Source: Przewalskia tangutica (taxonomy: Eukaryota; Streptophyta; Magnoliopsida; Solanales; Solanaceae). Taken from it: a stretch of DNA of 64,000 nt. The position numbers and the translations under genes are program-made. The stretch lies in assembly GCA_029844215.1 (NCBI GenBank), contig CM056728.1, positions 6,908,001 through 6,972,000 on the forward strand. Reading direction: 5' to 3'. This document shows, one piece after another, positions 49,869-60,582 of this stretch. The notes under the pieces are model-generated. The model had not been told where the DNA came from, made no database searches, and was given only the letters and a program-made list of their open reading frames with translations. Every line of letters begins with the position of its first letter. Position 1 is the first letter of the stretch.

Positions 49869-50555
49869 CAAGAGATTGAGACTTGATGCGGTAATTCCTG
49901 AGAGATTCAGGCAGTTTCAGCGTCAGTAGCACCATCCTCAGTTAGCATCTCAACAGGTTGACAGGAAAACGAGGTTCCATGCCTATGGGTTATTTCAATG
50001 CTGTGATCTAAAAGTTCTCCAGAGGCGGGTTATATTACAACTGGTCAGGGAGAAGAGTTTTTGTTGGAAAAAGCTCAAGTCTGTTCTCTCTGAGGTCTTG
50101 GCATTACACTATTTATAATTTCATTGCAAACGCTGTTATTTCACATTGTACATCAGGTTTAGGTGTTATGAGTCCGAAGATTGAGTCAGCATTTATTAGT
50201 TGTGGATAAAGTTGCCTCCGCTAATTAAGCTTCATAAATTAGTCCTCCACATGTATTTAATTTCATTGCTTGTGTTTGATTTATTCCTGGTCGCTTGTTA
50301 GTGTTAGAGTTGGAAGATGCATATATAAATTTACAAACTCTAGATTAGTGATGTCTACTAGACTTGCATAAAAAGCAAATCATGTATTTAGAGGTTCAGC
50401 CTTATGATGACCCGGATCTTCTCATAGTAGTCTTAACTCTTTTTAGATATGCGCTCATTTTAACCCAAAGTGGTTCATTTAGCAATACTGTTTCATCTAT
50501 CATTTGCAATTACTACATCTTCAATGCCAAGTCTCCATAAGGATATCTATCTGTT
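49869..50555. other. Spacer between the convergent helicase and OR genes
   Basis: 687 bp between two stop codons that face each other. It must hold both 3' UTRs and polyadenylation signals. I see no transposon or extra gene. Poly(A)-like signals cannot be assigned with confidence. Confidence 0.6.
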
Positions 50556-53500
50556 TTAATCAAAAGGATCAATACGCGGGTCATGTTCACTTGCCATAGC
50601 CATCCCAGTACAAAGACACGTAGGGCACATGACCTGCCAAAGAAGAAGCTCATCTTAATTTCTTGTCACTGAATATATAAAATATAGTGGAAAATCTTAA
50701 GAATGATACATCCAACAAAAAAATAATCATACAGATAGATCTACAAGACAACATTGTCTTGTTAGTAGAATGTGATGTTACACATTGTCCATGAAGGGCC
50801 AGCTAAAGCAAATGTTGAACATTGGTCAGAGATGTAGAGGTGTTCAGTTTACCCAGTCTAATTGATTCGCTGTTAGAGCAGAGAGTGGAAAATTTGGGGC
50901 CAATAATTACGATCAACTTTGTATTACTCACCTTTCCTGAACCTGAACAGTTGGGACACCTTTCTGTATTAGGTGGTGACAGAGGCTTGTCCGCTCCATT
51001 AACTGTTGAAACAGGTTCAATAAGAACAAGAGCTCCAGTGTTGGAACATCGAGCACAAGCAAGATATCCTGCATATACATTTCCATTAGAAGCGATCATC
51101 ATAAGAATCAACTGCATTATAATTGCACTCTTATTCTACAAAAATGTTTATCCACTTCAAAAGCAAAAAGAAGTTCCTTGGAGAGTTCTAAGATTAAAAA
51201 AACTTCAAGAAACCATAACATATTAATATTGTGTTCTTTCCAATTAGTAGTGATTCACGGTAGCAAGGAAGTTGCAGGACCTGTGATGGCTTAACTATTT
51301 GAGAGGTAATCCACATAAAACTTGAAAAAGATGTCAGTAAGAGAATAAGACTTTGAGTATGACAACAACGTGGTTTCCAGAAATGTTGTAAGAATCTAAC
51401 TACTTCAATAGCTTGAACCATTTGCTAAGCAAATATACTTTTAAGTTTTGGATTAATAACAGATTTACACACCTGTTCCAAGACAGTACTTGCATCTCTT
51501 ATGCTCCTGCTGTTTCACATTATTGATTTCGACAACCATCAATGCTGAGATCACCCCAACTGCACCCCCAGAGAATGATGCTACAATTGGATCAACCTGA
51601 CTGTAAAGTACATTAAAGTAACTATGAAGTTGCATACAGATACACACACAAAACATTACCCTATCAAAGAACTAGATCTTTTACATATATGATATATAAC
51701 CCAAAATTGAATTAATAGTACTTAAAAATGAAGACTTCGGTGGCTTTGTATCCCTTTCTGTTTCAAAAGTGATTAGCAAGTGTTACCACGTTCCACATCT
51801 ATCCAACATAAATAAGAACTTGTGGGAAATGAGCATACAGGTTTTCTCACTGTAGTTTCTCTTAGAACTACTCTTCTCTAATAATGGCTAATAACGGATC
51901 ACTGAAGTTTAATCCTGCATTTGCTTTGCTCCTAGAATTGCTGATCTTAAATTCTTACATATGTCCTCCCTCAACAAACAGTCAAGCAAAATTGAAGGAA
52001 TAAGAAGCTGCAGATATTGCATAATTGCTCTATCCATTTCCTATTTGTCTCCTGTGTTGGAGAATGATTTTCAAAAAATTCAACTTATCTCTCTTGTTTT
52101 GCTTTTTTGTTTCTTTGCATGGGCGACTTGTACGGAAGGGTCCATAGAGAACTTCTGACTTCTCACAACATAAGATGAGTTCCTCAACAATTTGTTAAAT
52201 ACACAACTGAAGTTTGAGAAGCAGTTTCCTGTGAATCTGTGTTCGGAGAATTTATGGAAAATGCTTTTTGAAAAAGTTTTGGGAGAAAACGTTTGTGCTA
52301 ACTTGTTAGCCGTAGTGTTTGAAGATCTGTGATTTTTTCAAGAGTGGAGGAACCGAGGAAGAATTTTTCTGATAAAAGACTGTATCTCCCATTCTTCATC
52401 GAAACAGTTACTTTTGGAAACCTTAACAAGAATGTAAAATAAAAAAAATCAAAAAGCTTTTCAAAAACAAACTCTTTCATAGATAAATCTGCATATATCA
52501 TAAATTCATAATTTCTCCATGCACTAATTACACCTCATGACTAAAAGATAAAATTCTGTAGTGTAACTGTAGTTGTGAAAAGGGTGGCACATTTGTTAAA
52601 AGAATGATCAAGAATTCTAGCAATTTAAAGTTGTGCTTATAAAGTAGGTACCTTGTCATAAAAATAGCAGGTAACTAACTTGTCTAATCTACTAAACCAA
52701 TAGGAATACTATGACATAGTTTTGAACACACATAAGTACCCTTTAAATTGTCATTAGCATCCTATGTTTTACATATGAAACTATTACCTTTAGTGACCTT
52801 AATCAATAACAGATGTTGATGCGGATTACAAGCATCGAGAATAATTTTTTTACCTATAGTTTTGGACCTTTTGTTTTGGTGAACCTAAATGTTGCGAAGC
52901 CATTGCTGTTGATGGTAGAGAAGTGAATATACTTCATCACTAAAGAAACATACGATATCATGAACATACCTCAGTTGCATTGGTAGATGCATGCTTCGGA
53001 TAAAATCAGCATATGATGTGCCTCCTAATCCCAATTTTAGCTCCAACTACAGAAATAAATAAGCAGGCTTTATATGGTAAGAGACTAAGAGTAGGAGGCT
53101 TCATAACGCATATATAGGAGGAGTTTGAACTGATTGTTAGCATCTAATAAGTCCTCAGAAATCAATCAGATTTTCACCTTAAGTCAATTGGCCAAATGAT
53201 AACATTAATAAGAAAAGTAAAAATGTTAAAAAGAAAAACTTACACTAGGCGCTAGAAGTCCACCAAAAAGCATAACTCCAGCAATGAGGGAGAAACAACT
53301 AGCATAATATTGCTTAAGATTTGCTGATGTCTGCAAAAAACATAAAAAAGTCCGTTAAATACTGATAGCCAGGAATGCAACCAACCAACAGGGGGAAAAA
53401 AGGAGGTAGAAAATTCATGAAAATCCACATAGATTGTAGAGCAAAAGATGAAAAAAGGATCTCCTTACTTTTCATAACTGGGACGTTATGTTATTATAAG

Positions 53501-54994
53501 TTGCTTAATGCATACCAGTACATAAGAGTACTTACAAGAGGAGGCAAAAAGGGAATGAATGATGGGAAATTAGGAAGCTCATTTTCTTGTGCATCCGTTA
53601 GTATCCCAAGCTCAACACTCTTTATCCTTTGTTGTATTCTTAGCCGGCGTACCTGCTCAAGTTTGAAGATGGAATAACAATTTTGATAATGAAACAACAT
53701 ACATATCTAATTATGTTGAGCAGGGACAACATAAAAAGGCAGCCCGGTGCACTAAGCTCCCACTATGTGTAGGGTCTGAGAAAGAGCCGGACCACAACGT
53801 TGTACGCATCCTTAACTTACATTTCTGCCGGAGGTTGTTTCCACGGCTAATGATAACATGGAAAGAAGTTAACCTTAACTGTAACATCTTGCATCATTTT
53901 CTTTCTTATTATGTCATTTATACATTTCTCCAATCATTAATGTGAATTAAATCAATTACTAGAACTTATGATAAAAAAATATTTGCTATTGTCTATAGTT
54001 TCTATATCAATAGGTTTATTACTACAATTATTTTCCCAATTATATCATACCTTTGAGAACTTTAGATTAAATGATTCGTATTCTAAAGCTACTCCCTCCG
54101 TCCAATTTATGTGACGTTTTTCGCTTATCAAGATTCAAATTATGTGAACTTTTACCAACATTTTAAAATATATTTTTTCATCACAACTTATAATATTTTC
54201 GTATAGTTTTTGAATTTGTAAATTTTAGTTTTATAATATTGAGTTGATCAATCCAATTTAGCTTCTAAGAAAGACAGACCTCCTCCATATGCAAAAATAT
54301 CTTGTTTCTCCGACTTGTAATATTATCTCGAATTTCTTGCAACTCCATTTTGGCAAAGTCCTCTACTGTCTCTGGCCCTTCTATTATACAAAACCTGTTA
54401 AAATCAATCCCAAATCCTCCAAACTATCAACTTCACCCCTTATAACTTTCCATAATTAATCATAAGTCCTCCAAAACATCAAAAATACTCAAACAATAAA
54501 GAGATAATGGTCAAAAACATATTTGCATTTTCTACCTCAACTATTACCAACTATTTATCAAAACACACCTTGAAGTTGACTAGATCAAGTATTTGAATAT
54601 AATTTCCAAAAGACGCATAACATCTTAATTTACCCATCAAATTTCGTCCACGTGACAACTTACTCATTATTTTCGAGGTGTGTTTTGATAAATAATTGTT
54701 GATAGTTCAGTTAGCAGAGCAGAGGAAACACAAATACCTATACGTCAGGTAGAAAACTCGTAAGATAAAAGTGATAATTCAAGTGTGTTTTTGACCGTTA
54801 TCTCAACAATAAAATTGGATGAATTACCCAGCGGCGTTTTTATCGGACGATTCAGAATCAATAGAAGTAGCGTATGAAGACGCATCAGCATCAGAGGCCA
54901 TGGATCGCCGTTTAATATTATAATTTCTAAGCTTTCTAGGAAACGCCCAAGTATAAGGACAAAACGGCGTCGTTGAACACAGTAATCGCCCCAT
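50556..54994 (-). CDS. OR: ORANGE protein: plastid DnaJ-type zinc-finger chaperone controlling carotenoid accumulation
   Basis: Exons in coding order: 54994-54828, 54394-54280, 53652-53536, 53330-53244, 53046-52970, 51600-51473, 51068-50932, 50633-50556; all GT-AG, open for 906 nt (301 residues). OR proteins stabilise phytoene synthase in plastids and promote chromoplast formation. An N-terminal region rich in Ser, Arg and Asp fits a transit peptide. The conserved core begins GFCIIEGPETVEDFAKMELQ (56-75) and continues EVRRLRIQQRIK (94-105). Two hydrophobic segments at about 145-162 and 192-211 suit membrane spans. The Cys-rich domain has four CxxCxxxG units: CKYCLGTG (224-231), CARCSNTG (235-242), CPNCSGSG (268-275) and CPTCLCTG (279-286), without a J domain. 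It ends DPRIDPFD as in orthologues. Length and eight-exon layout match the family. The start at 54994 is inferred; residue 32 is another Met. Confidence 0.96.
53733..53848 (-). mobile_element. SINE fragment in OR intron 2
   Basis: AAAAAGGCAGCCCGGTGCAC, then AAGCTCCCACTATG, GAGCCGGACCACAACG and GGTTGTTTCCACGGCT, is the reverse strand of a tRNA-derived SINE I recognise from solanaceous introns. It stops near the polymerase III box B, so the 5' end is missing. Confidence 0.65.
54092..54240. mobile_element. Possible Stowaway-like MITE end in OR intron 2
   Basis: CTCCCTCCGTCCAATTTATG, then TGACG, resembles the MITE ends at 26392 and 29096, but no matching right end was found before exon 2. The stated right edge is arbitrary. 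Confidence 0.4.
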
Positions 54995-55248
54995 TTCTGA
55001 AACTTGGGAAAATCAGATCATAAGTTGATGGACTAATGGGGAGCATCAAGCTTTGTTGTGGCGGTAAGTGGTGGGTATTTTTCTTGTTAAAAACAAAACT
55101 TTAGTACCAAACTGAAAAATAAAAATATAAGCAAAATTGGGTGGTTTATACGTGTCATTGGGTCATTGTTTGTAATTCGCAATGCTAGTCCTACCTAATT
55201 AATGGGGGTGGATTAGATAATTTTTGTTTTTTTGTCCCAAGAACAAGC
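54995..55248 (-). promoter_or_regulatory. Proximal upstream region of OR
   Basis: About 254 bases between the OR start codon and the composite transposon insertion. It must hold the 5' UTR and core promoter unless transcription starts inside the insertion. No certain TATA box is identified. Confidence 0.5.
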
Positions 55249-55570
55249 AGGGGTGTGAAAAAATCGATTCAATCGATATATCGAACTAATAAAAACGCTA
55301 TTGGTTTATTGGTATCGGGTTATTGGGTTAACGATTTGTAAATAATTTTGTAAAAGTTTTTTATTGGGTTATCAGTTTGGTTTTCGATTTTAAGAATTTA
55401 ATTAATGGTTAAATCGATAACCCAATAAGTTTATATTTTTAAATTCTTACTGCAAACACACTTATTCTCTCAATTCGCTTATCATCTGTACTTTCACTGT
55501 TTAAAATGCATTAAACAATTTGAAAGTTCATTATCATTTGATGATTTGTTGTTTGATTGCTAAAATGTTT

Positions 55571-56299
55571 AGCGGATGGAAATGGCATTTCCAGGAATGC
55601 AGTCAAGGGTGAAGGAGCAAAAGAAGTTGTTCCACCGACTAGACCAAAAGAGTTATTCAGTCGATACAGAGGTGCGTTTGGTCTAGGCTTTCTCAAGCCT
55701 ATCCAGAAGTCTGAAGTTCCGTCTACAGAAGGTCTAATTCTGAGTCGAAGCGCCGCTTCCTGTTTTGTTTTCTTAGCGAAATGCTTGCGCCGCGCCTACT
55801 CGGACTGGCATCGAGGATTCTGAACTTCGACTCCGAAGAGAGCTCTAATCTCCCTTTCCACGAGCTCTTGCCTTGCTCTTAGGTTAGAGAATGAGAAAGA
55901 TACAACGTGACATTTGCCAATCCTGTTAGAAATCAATTAAAAAGGAAAATCAAGAGTGCTTAGTGCTTGGTCCCAGATAGCAGCTCCCGATGAACTGCCC
56001 AACTAGACACGATCACAGACATGCACAAATGGGGCGCCACTTGCCTTAGTGAGCTCGAAAAACAGGAAGGAAGGGGAGGACACCTTTGCAAAAGAACAAA
56101 GGTTGAGTCATAGGGGATTGCTTGAAGAAGGCCCACATACCATTCCGAGGGGGTCCCTTCCACCAGATTACTTTACTGACTGTAATTCATTTAAAAAGAG
56201 TAAATGGACTGCTTTCACAAAAGGGCTTTCTATCTTCCTCCCCTGTGACGTTCCCAAAGTGACCGCTATCCTTTTCTTGCTTTCTTCTTGTTTCCTTGC
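55571..56299. other. Probable mitochondrial DNA insertion (NUMT), left part
   Basis: Base composition and wording (for example GGTCTAATTCTGAGTCGAAG, GCGCCGCGCCTACTCGGACT, CTCCGAAGAGAGCTCTAATC) resemble non-coding plant mitochondrial DNA and differ sharply from the flanking AT-rich hAT ends. No gene is recognised in it. Its right end is the CTTGC duplication of the LTR unit. This is recognition by style, not by alignment. Confidence 0.5.
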
Positions 56300-57059
56300 T
56301 GTCACGATCCGACCTCGGGCCCGCGACTGGTGCCTTATCCCGGGCACCCCAGTGATAAAACATCAGAGAAAAATCAGCGGAAATAAAAACTTATAAAAAA
56401 AACAGTGATACTAAAAACAGGCTGACCAAAAAGTCGCCTTACTGCATATATATAAATAAACCTTGAACAATTATCCTTTACAAATCCCGCCACAATGATC
56501 TACTGCACCTAAGAATGAATAACAACTATGACGGACGGGACCACGCCATACCACGAATGTACAAGTACCTATAATGACAGTGACTATACCATAAGATAAG
56601 CCTCGGAGAAAGCGGAGCTTCCCATGACGCGAGCGGTGACCACATGAGCGAGGATCGTGAACGGTGTACCTACTGCGGCGTGAGCGGCCCGAGGAGGTCG
56701 ATCTGAGTACCAAGTATGTGGCGAAAAATAATGTAATGAAATCATAATCATATAAAGCGAGACATGTATGATGACCAAACTACAATACACAATATATATA
56801 GCGATCGTATCAGTCGGGACTCACGCCTCAAAGTCATCACTCAAATATAACCGTGGGTCTACACCCACAATATCAATCATGCGTGAAATTCCTTCCTCAC
56901 TGCCGGCGATGCATGATATAACAACACCAGAGTACTCATGAACACGTGTCCCACGTATGTCATAAACCGTATGGGGCAAATCTGAAGGCATAGCTACGAA
57001 TCCGCTGCATCAATCGACCGGCAAGTACGAAGCGGCTACGAACCTACCGTACCAACAAT

Positions 57060-57930
57060 ACTATATAAGCGTACCACGGTGGCCGGAAAATCGAAATCCA
57101 CTACCGGATACCGCTGCGTCACGTCGGCCGGGCAAGTCGAAGCTAACTACGAATCGCTGCGTCACGAGACCGTCGTAAATCGCTATAAAACTAACCCACG
57201 GTCGGCCGGCAAATCGGCCGACTACGGATACCTCTGCGTCACGTCGACTAGGGCAATCTGAAGCCAACTACGGATATCTCTGCGTCACGAGACCGTCATA
57301 AAAGCGCTATAAAACTAACCACGGTGGCCGGGGCAATCTGACGGCCGACTACGGATACCTCTGCGTCACGTCGGCCAGGCAAAGCCAACTACCAGATACC
57401 TCCTGCATCACGAGACTTCGTCATAAAACTGCTATAAAACTAACCCACGGCCGACCGGCAAATCTGGCGCCGACTACGGATACCTCCGTCACGTCGGCCG
57501 AAGCAAATCTGGCTTGACTACGGATACCTCTGCGTCACGAGACTTCGTCATAAAAGCGCTATAAAACTAACCCACGGGTGACCGGGCAAGTCTGAAGGCC
57601 GACTACGGATACCTTCATTTCACGTCGGCCGGCAAGTCTGAAGCCAACTACCAGATACCTCTTGCATCACGAGATTTCGTCATAAAACTGCTATAAAACT
57701 AACCACGGTTCGGCGGGCAATCGGCGTCGACTACGGATACCTCTGCGTCACGTCGGCCGGCAAGTACGAAATCCAACTACCAGATACCTCCTGCATCACG
57801 AGACTTCGCCATAACACTGACCGGGGCAAGTACGAAAGCCAACCGGATCGCTGCGTCGACCACGACCGGGGCAAGTACGAGGGCTAACTACCAGATACCG
57901 CTGCGTGATGAAACCTCGTGGAGCTAGTCC
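57060..57930. repeat. Tandem array of about 125-130 bp units
   Basis: About seven degenerate units. GCTATAAAACTAAC recurs at 57182, 57306, 57431, 57558 and 57690. Each unit has two related halves (ACTACGGATACCTCTGCGTC and ACTACCAGATACCTCCTGCA) with GTCGGCCGG-type joins. Confidence 0.85.
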
Positions 57931-58296
57931 ATGGAATAACACTATCAACAGGGAACGAACCCTCATCATGGCCGCATACCCGTGGACCATCCGTCGAGTC
58001 AGTATGCCCAAAATGATCAAGAATAACATGACCGGCCCTCCATCGAGAGACGCGGTAGCATAAGGATACAATATTTGTACAACAAGGCTATCACAAGCAA
58101 ACATAGGCAAGTTACTCACACTCAAGGTACTTTCATTTATGCCAAAAATCCGGGTTTTAACCCCAAAGTATACTTTAACTCTTTAAAAAGATCCATTTCT
58201 TTCACAAAAGTCACATGATACTAACACCCGTAGTATCAAAATAAAGTAACTATTATTTTAAGTAAACCAAAACAATTTCCATACTTTTTTTAAAAA

Positions 58297-58570
58297 TAAA
58301 CCAAGACAATACCATGCCTTCTTTTTAAACCAAATCAAGACAATACCATGTCTTCTTTTTAAACCAAATCAAGACAATACCATGTCTTCTTTATAAACCA
58401 AATCAAGACAATACCATGCCTTCTTTTTAAACTAAATCAAGACAATACCATGCCTTCTTTATAAACCAAATCAAGACAATACCATGCCTTCTTTTTAAAC
58501 CAAATCAAGACAATATCATGCCTTCTTTTTAAACTAAATCAAGACAATACCATGCCTTCTTTATAAACAA
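58297..58570. repeat. Tandem array of 34-35 bp units
   Basis: Eight units with CAAGACAATACCATG starting at about 58302, 58335, 58370, 58404, 58438, 58472, 58506 and 58540, joined by CCTTCTTTTTAAACCAAAT. Copies are nearly identical. Confidence 0.92.
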
Positions 58571-60274
58571 AAACACTTCTCAAAATAATATAAGTTCCAA
58601 AACTTCAAATTCTCAAGTCTCTTACTTTTAAATCAAGTCCCATAACGTGGGAAATCAAGTCTCATATCTTTTTAAAACAAATGTCAAGTTACCATTTTAA
58701 ATCATAATAAAACCATTCTTTCGTTTTCATAAAGTCGTTATAACTAACTTCCCATAAAGCTATTATAACGCTTTATGTTTAAAACCAACCAAATACAACT
58801 ATAATCATTTATGAGACCAAGATGACTTATTCTTTAACAACCAAGTACCCATTACTAACGAATAAGGTTTTACAACTTTTCAACACAATTCAAGTCCTTT
58901 ACATTTCACATCAAGTCACTCAACATTTCGTATCAAGTCACTTAACTTTAAAATCAAGTCAAGGACACAAAAGGAAATCAAACTCCTTTAACACACGTGC
59001 GTCTACCGCACTATATATTTCACAAATAATCATGCTCAAGAGAATAGGAAGAATCACATACCTCTTCGGTTCAATTCACTTGCTAAGTCCAATATGCCGT
59101 ACGTAGTATGTCAACCTATAATGACCTTAATACGTCTATCAACTTCTTGCTTCAAACGTAGAATATTCTAATGTAAAGTCCCTTATTCTACGGAAAATTG
59201 GACAACACTTCCTTTGATTTTACATATTTTTCCACCTTTTTCAAGGCTCGAATTCAATAACCAAACGCCACTTTTGAGGCCCAACAATTCAACAATACAA
59301 AAGGGATTACACGCCTAACTCGGACGTGTAAAATTCTGCCCCACAATTCATATTAAAACAATCCAACTAGTTTAAGGCAACTCCTTGGCTATAACGTGCT
59401 CACATATCAACTTTTCAAATCCTTTCAATTCAACTCGTTAAAGCAACATGTTATATAAGTCATAACCAATTATAACAACGATATACCCTTCTATATATAA
59501 CATGTAACGATTTTTGCTAACAACCGAATTGATTACAACATTAGGGACTAACATGCCCATTTCTTAATTACTATAACATGAAATCTTCAATCATTAAGAA
59601 TGTGAAGATTTTACCTTAATAAGCCCTCTTTCCGAAATTCTTCTTCACGTTAGAATCACCCACACGAACCCTCTACCAGCTTGCCAACATAATTCCTTCT
59701 TGTCGTCTTTCCAAAAATTTCATCACACCTAGGGTTTATCACTATTGGGAGAGAAGAGGGGATTTTCTTAGGAGGAACCTTTGCAAATGACCAAGTCTTC
59801 AAGACTTGGTCATAATATAAGGTCTTCCCTTGGTCAAAAGATGGGAGGGACACTTGTCACCCTCCCATAGGTCTTTTCCCAAAATATCTCTGATTTTCCC
59901 CACTTTTCGCTGAAAATCCCGCCTTGGCGCCGCGGCCCTGCAGCCGCGCCATGGCGCTACAACCGAGAGGTTCAGTCTTACGGCGCCGCGCTGCCAGTGG
60001 CCGACGAATACTTTTCCTCTTTACGCGGTGATCTTGCAACGTCCATAACTTCCTACTCGATGTCGATGGCGATTTGTTGCGTTGGAAACTAGACTCAACG
60101 AACTTCATACTGGGCTATTGAAACACCTAAAACTCCTAATGAACTAGGAGATATACCGCTCCAAAGTTGACTCAAAAACTGTCCAAACATTCTGTCAACT
60201 TATCTTTCCAAGTTCAAACCTTATTTCCTTTCGTACGTTCTTATCTTATTCTCTTGAATTTACGGGGTGTAACA

Positions 60275-60390
60275 CTTGCGCTTGACCTAGCCACTTTATC
60301 CTTCTTGAACAACTCCTGCTTTTCCGGACAACCATTAATTTGACTTCGTAGGAAATGCAATATTAAGAAGTTCTGGAGAGTTCCTTGCTA
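60275..60390. other. Probable mitochondrial DNA insertion, right part
   Basis: Continues the sequence interrupted at 56299 after the CTTGC duplication (CGCTTGACCTAGCCACTTTA, TCCTTCTTGAACAACTCCTG). It returns to the AT-rich hAT-like flank at about 60390. Confidence 0.45.
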
Positions 60391-60582
60391 TTTATATTAC
60401 TGTTGCTAGATTTTTTTTTTATAGTTTTTGTTTTGTAATTTTTGTAGACGTTTATACATGAAGGCAATGTACAAATAGCGGAGCATTTTCTTATTGGTTA
60501 TATTGAAAATTGAATCGTTACGGACCAAAAACCGAACCGATAATACACAAAACTGAATCGAACTGACCGATAAGCACTCCTA

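Larger units (their letters stand above)
56300..60274. mobile_element. 3975-bp non-coding LTR-like unit (probable solo LTR) inside the organelle-like DNA
   Basis: TG...CA ends (TGTCACGATCCGACC ... ACGGGGTGTAACA) with perfect 5-bp CTTGC duplications at 56295-56299 and 60275-60279. It has no retroelement protein and contains two tandem-repeat arrays. A GC-rich GGCGCC block sits near 59925-59990. A solo LTR is the simplest reading; a large non-autonomous element is an alternative. Confidence 0.75.
55249..60582. mobile_element. hAT-like element with internal organelle-like DNA and a nested LTR unit, upstream of OR
   Basis: The left end AGGGGTGTGAAAAAATCGAT, then TCAATCGATATATCGAAC, and the right end with GAACTGACCGATAAGCACTC, then CTA, match the two ends of a common plant hAT-like family (outer TAGGGGTG/CACCCCTA). 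No transposase is seen. Inside lie mitochondrial-looking DNA and a 3975-bp LTR-like unit. Without that unit the element would be about 1.35 kb. An exact target duplication was not resolved, though CCAAGAA occurs near both ends. Confidence 0.6.

Noticed and set aside
50822..51226. Plus-strand open frame of 134 codons
   Set aside because: It overlaps OR exon 7, whose minus-strand reading gives conserved CxxCxxxG units and exact splice sites.
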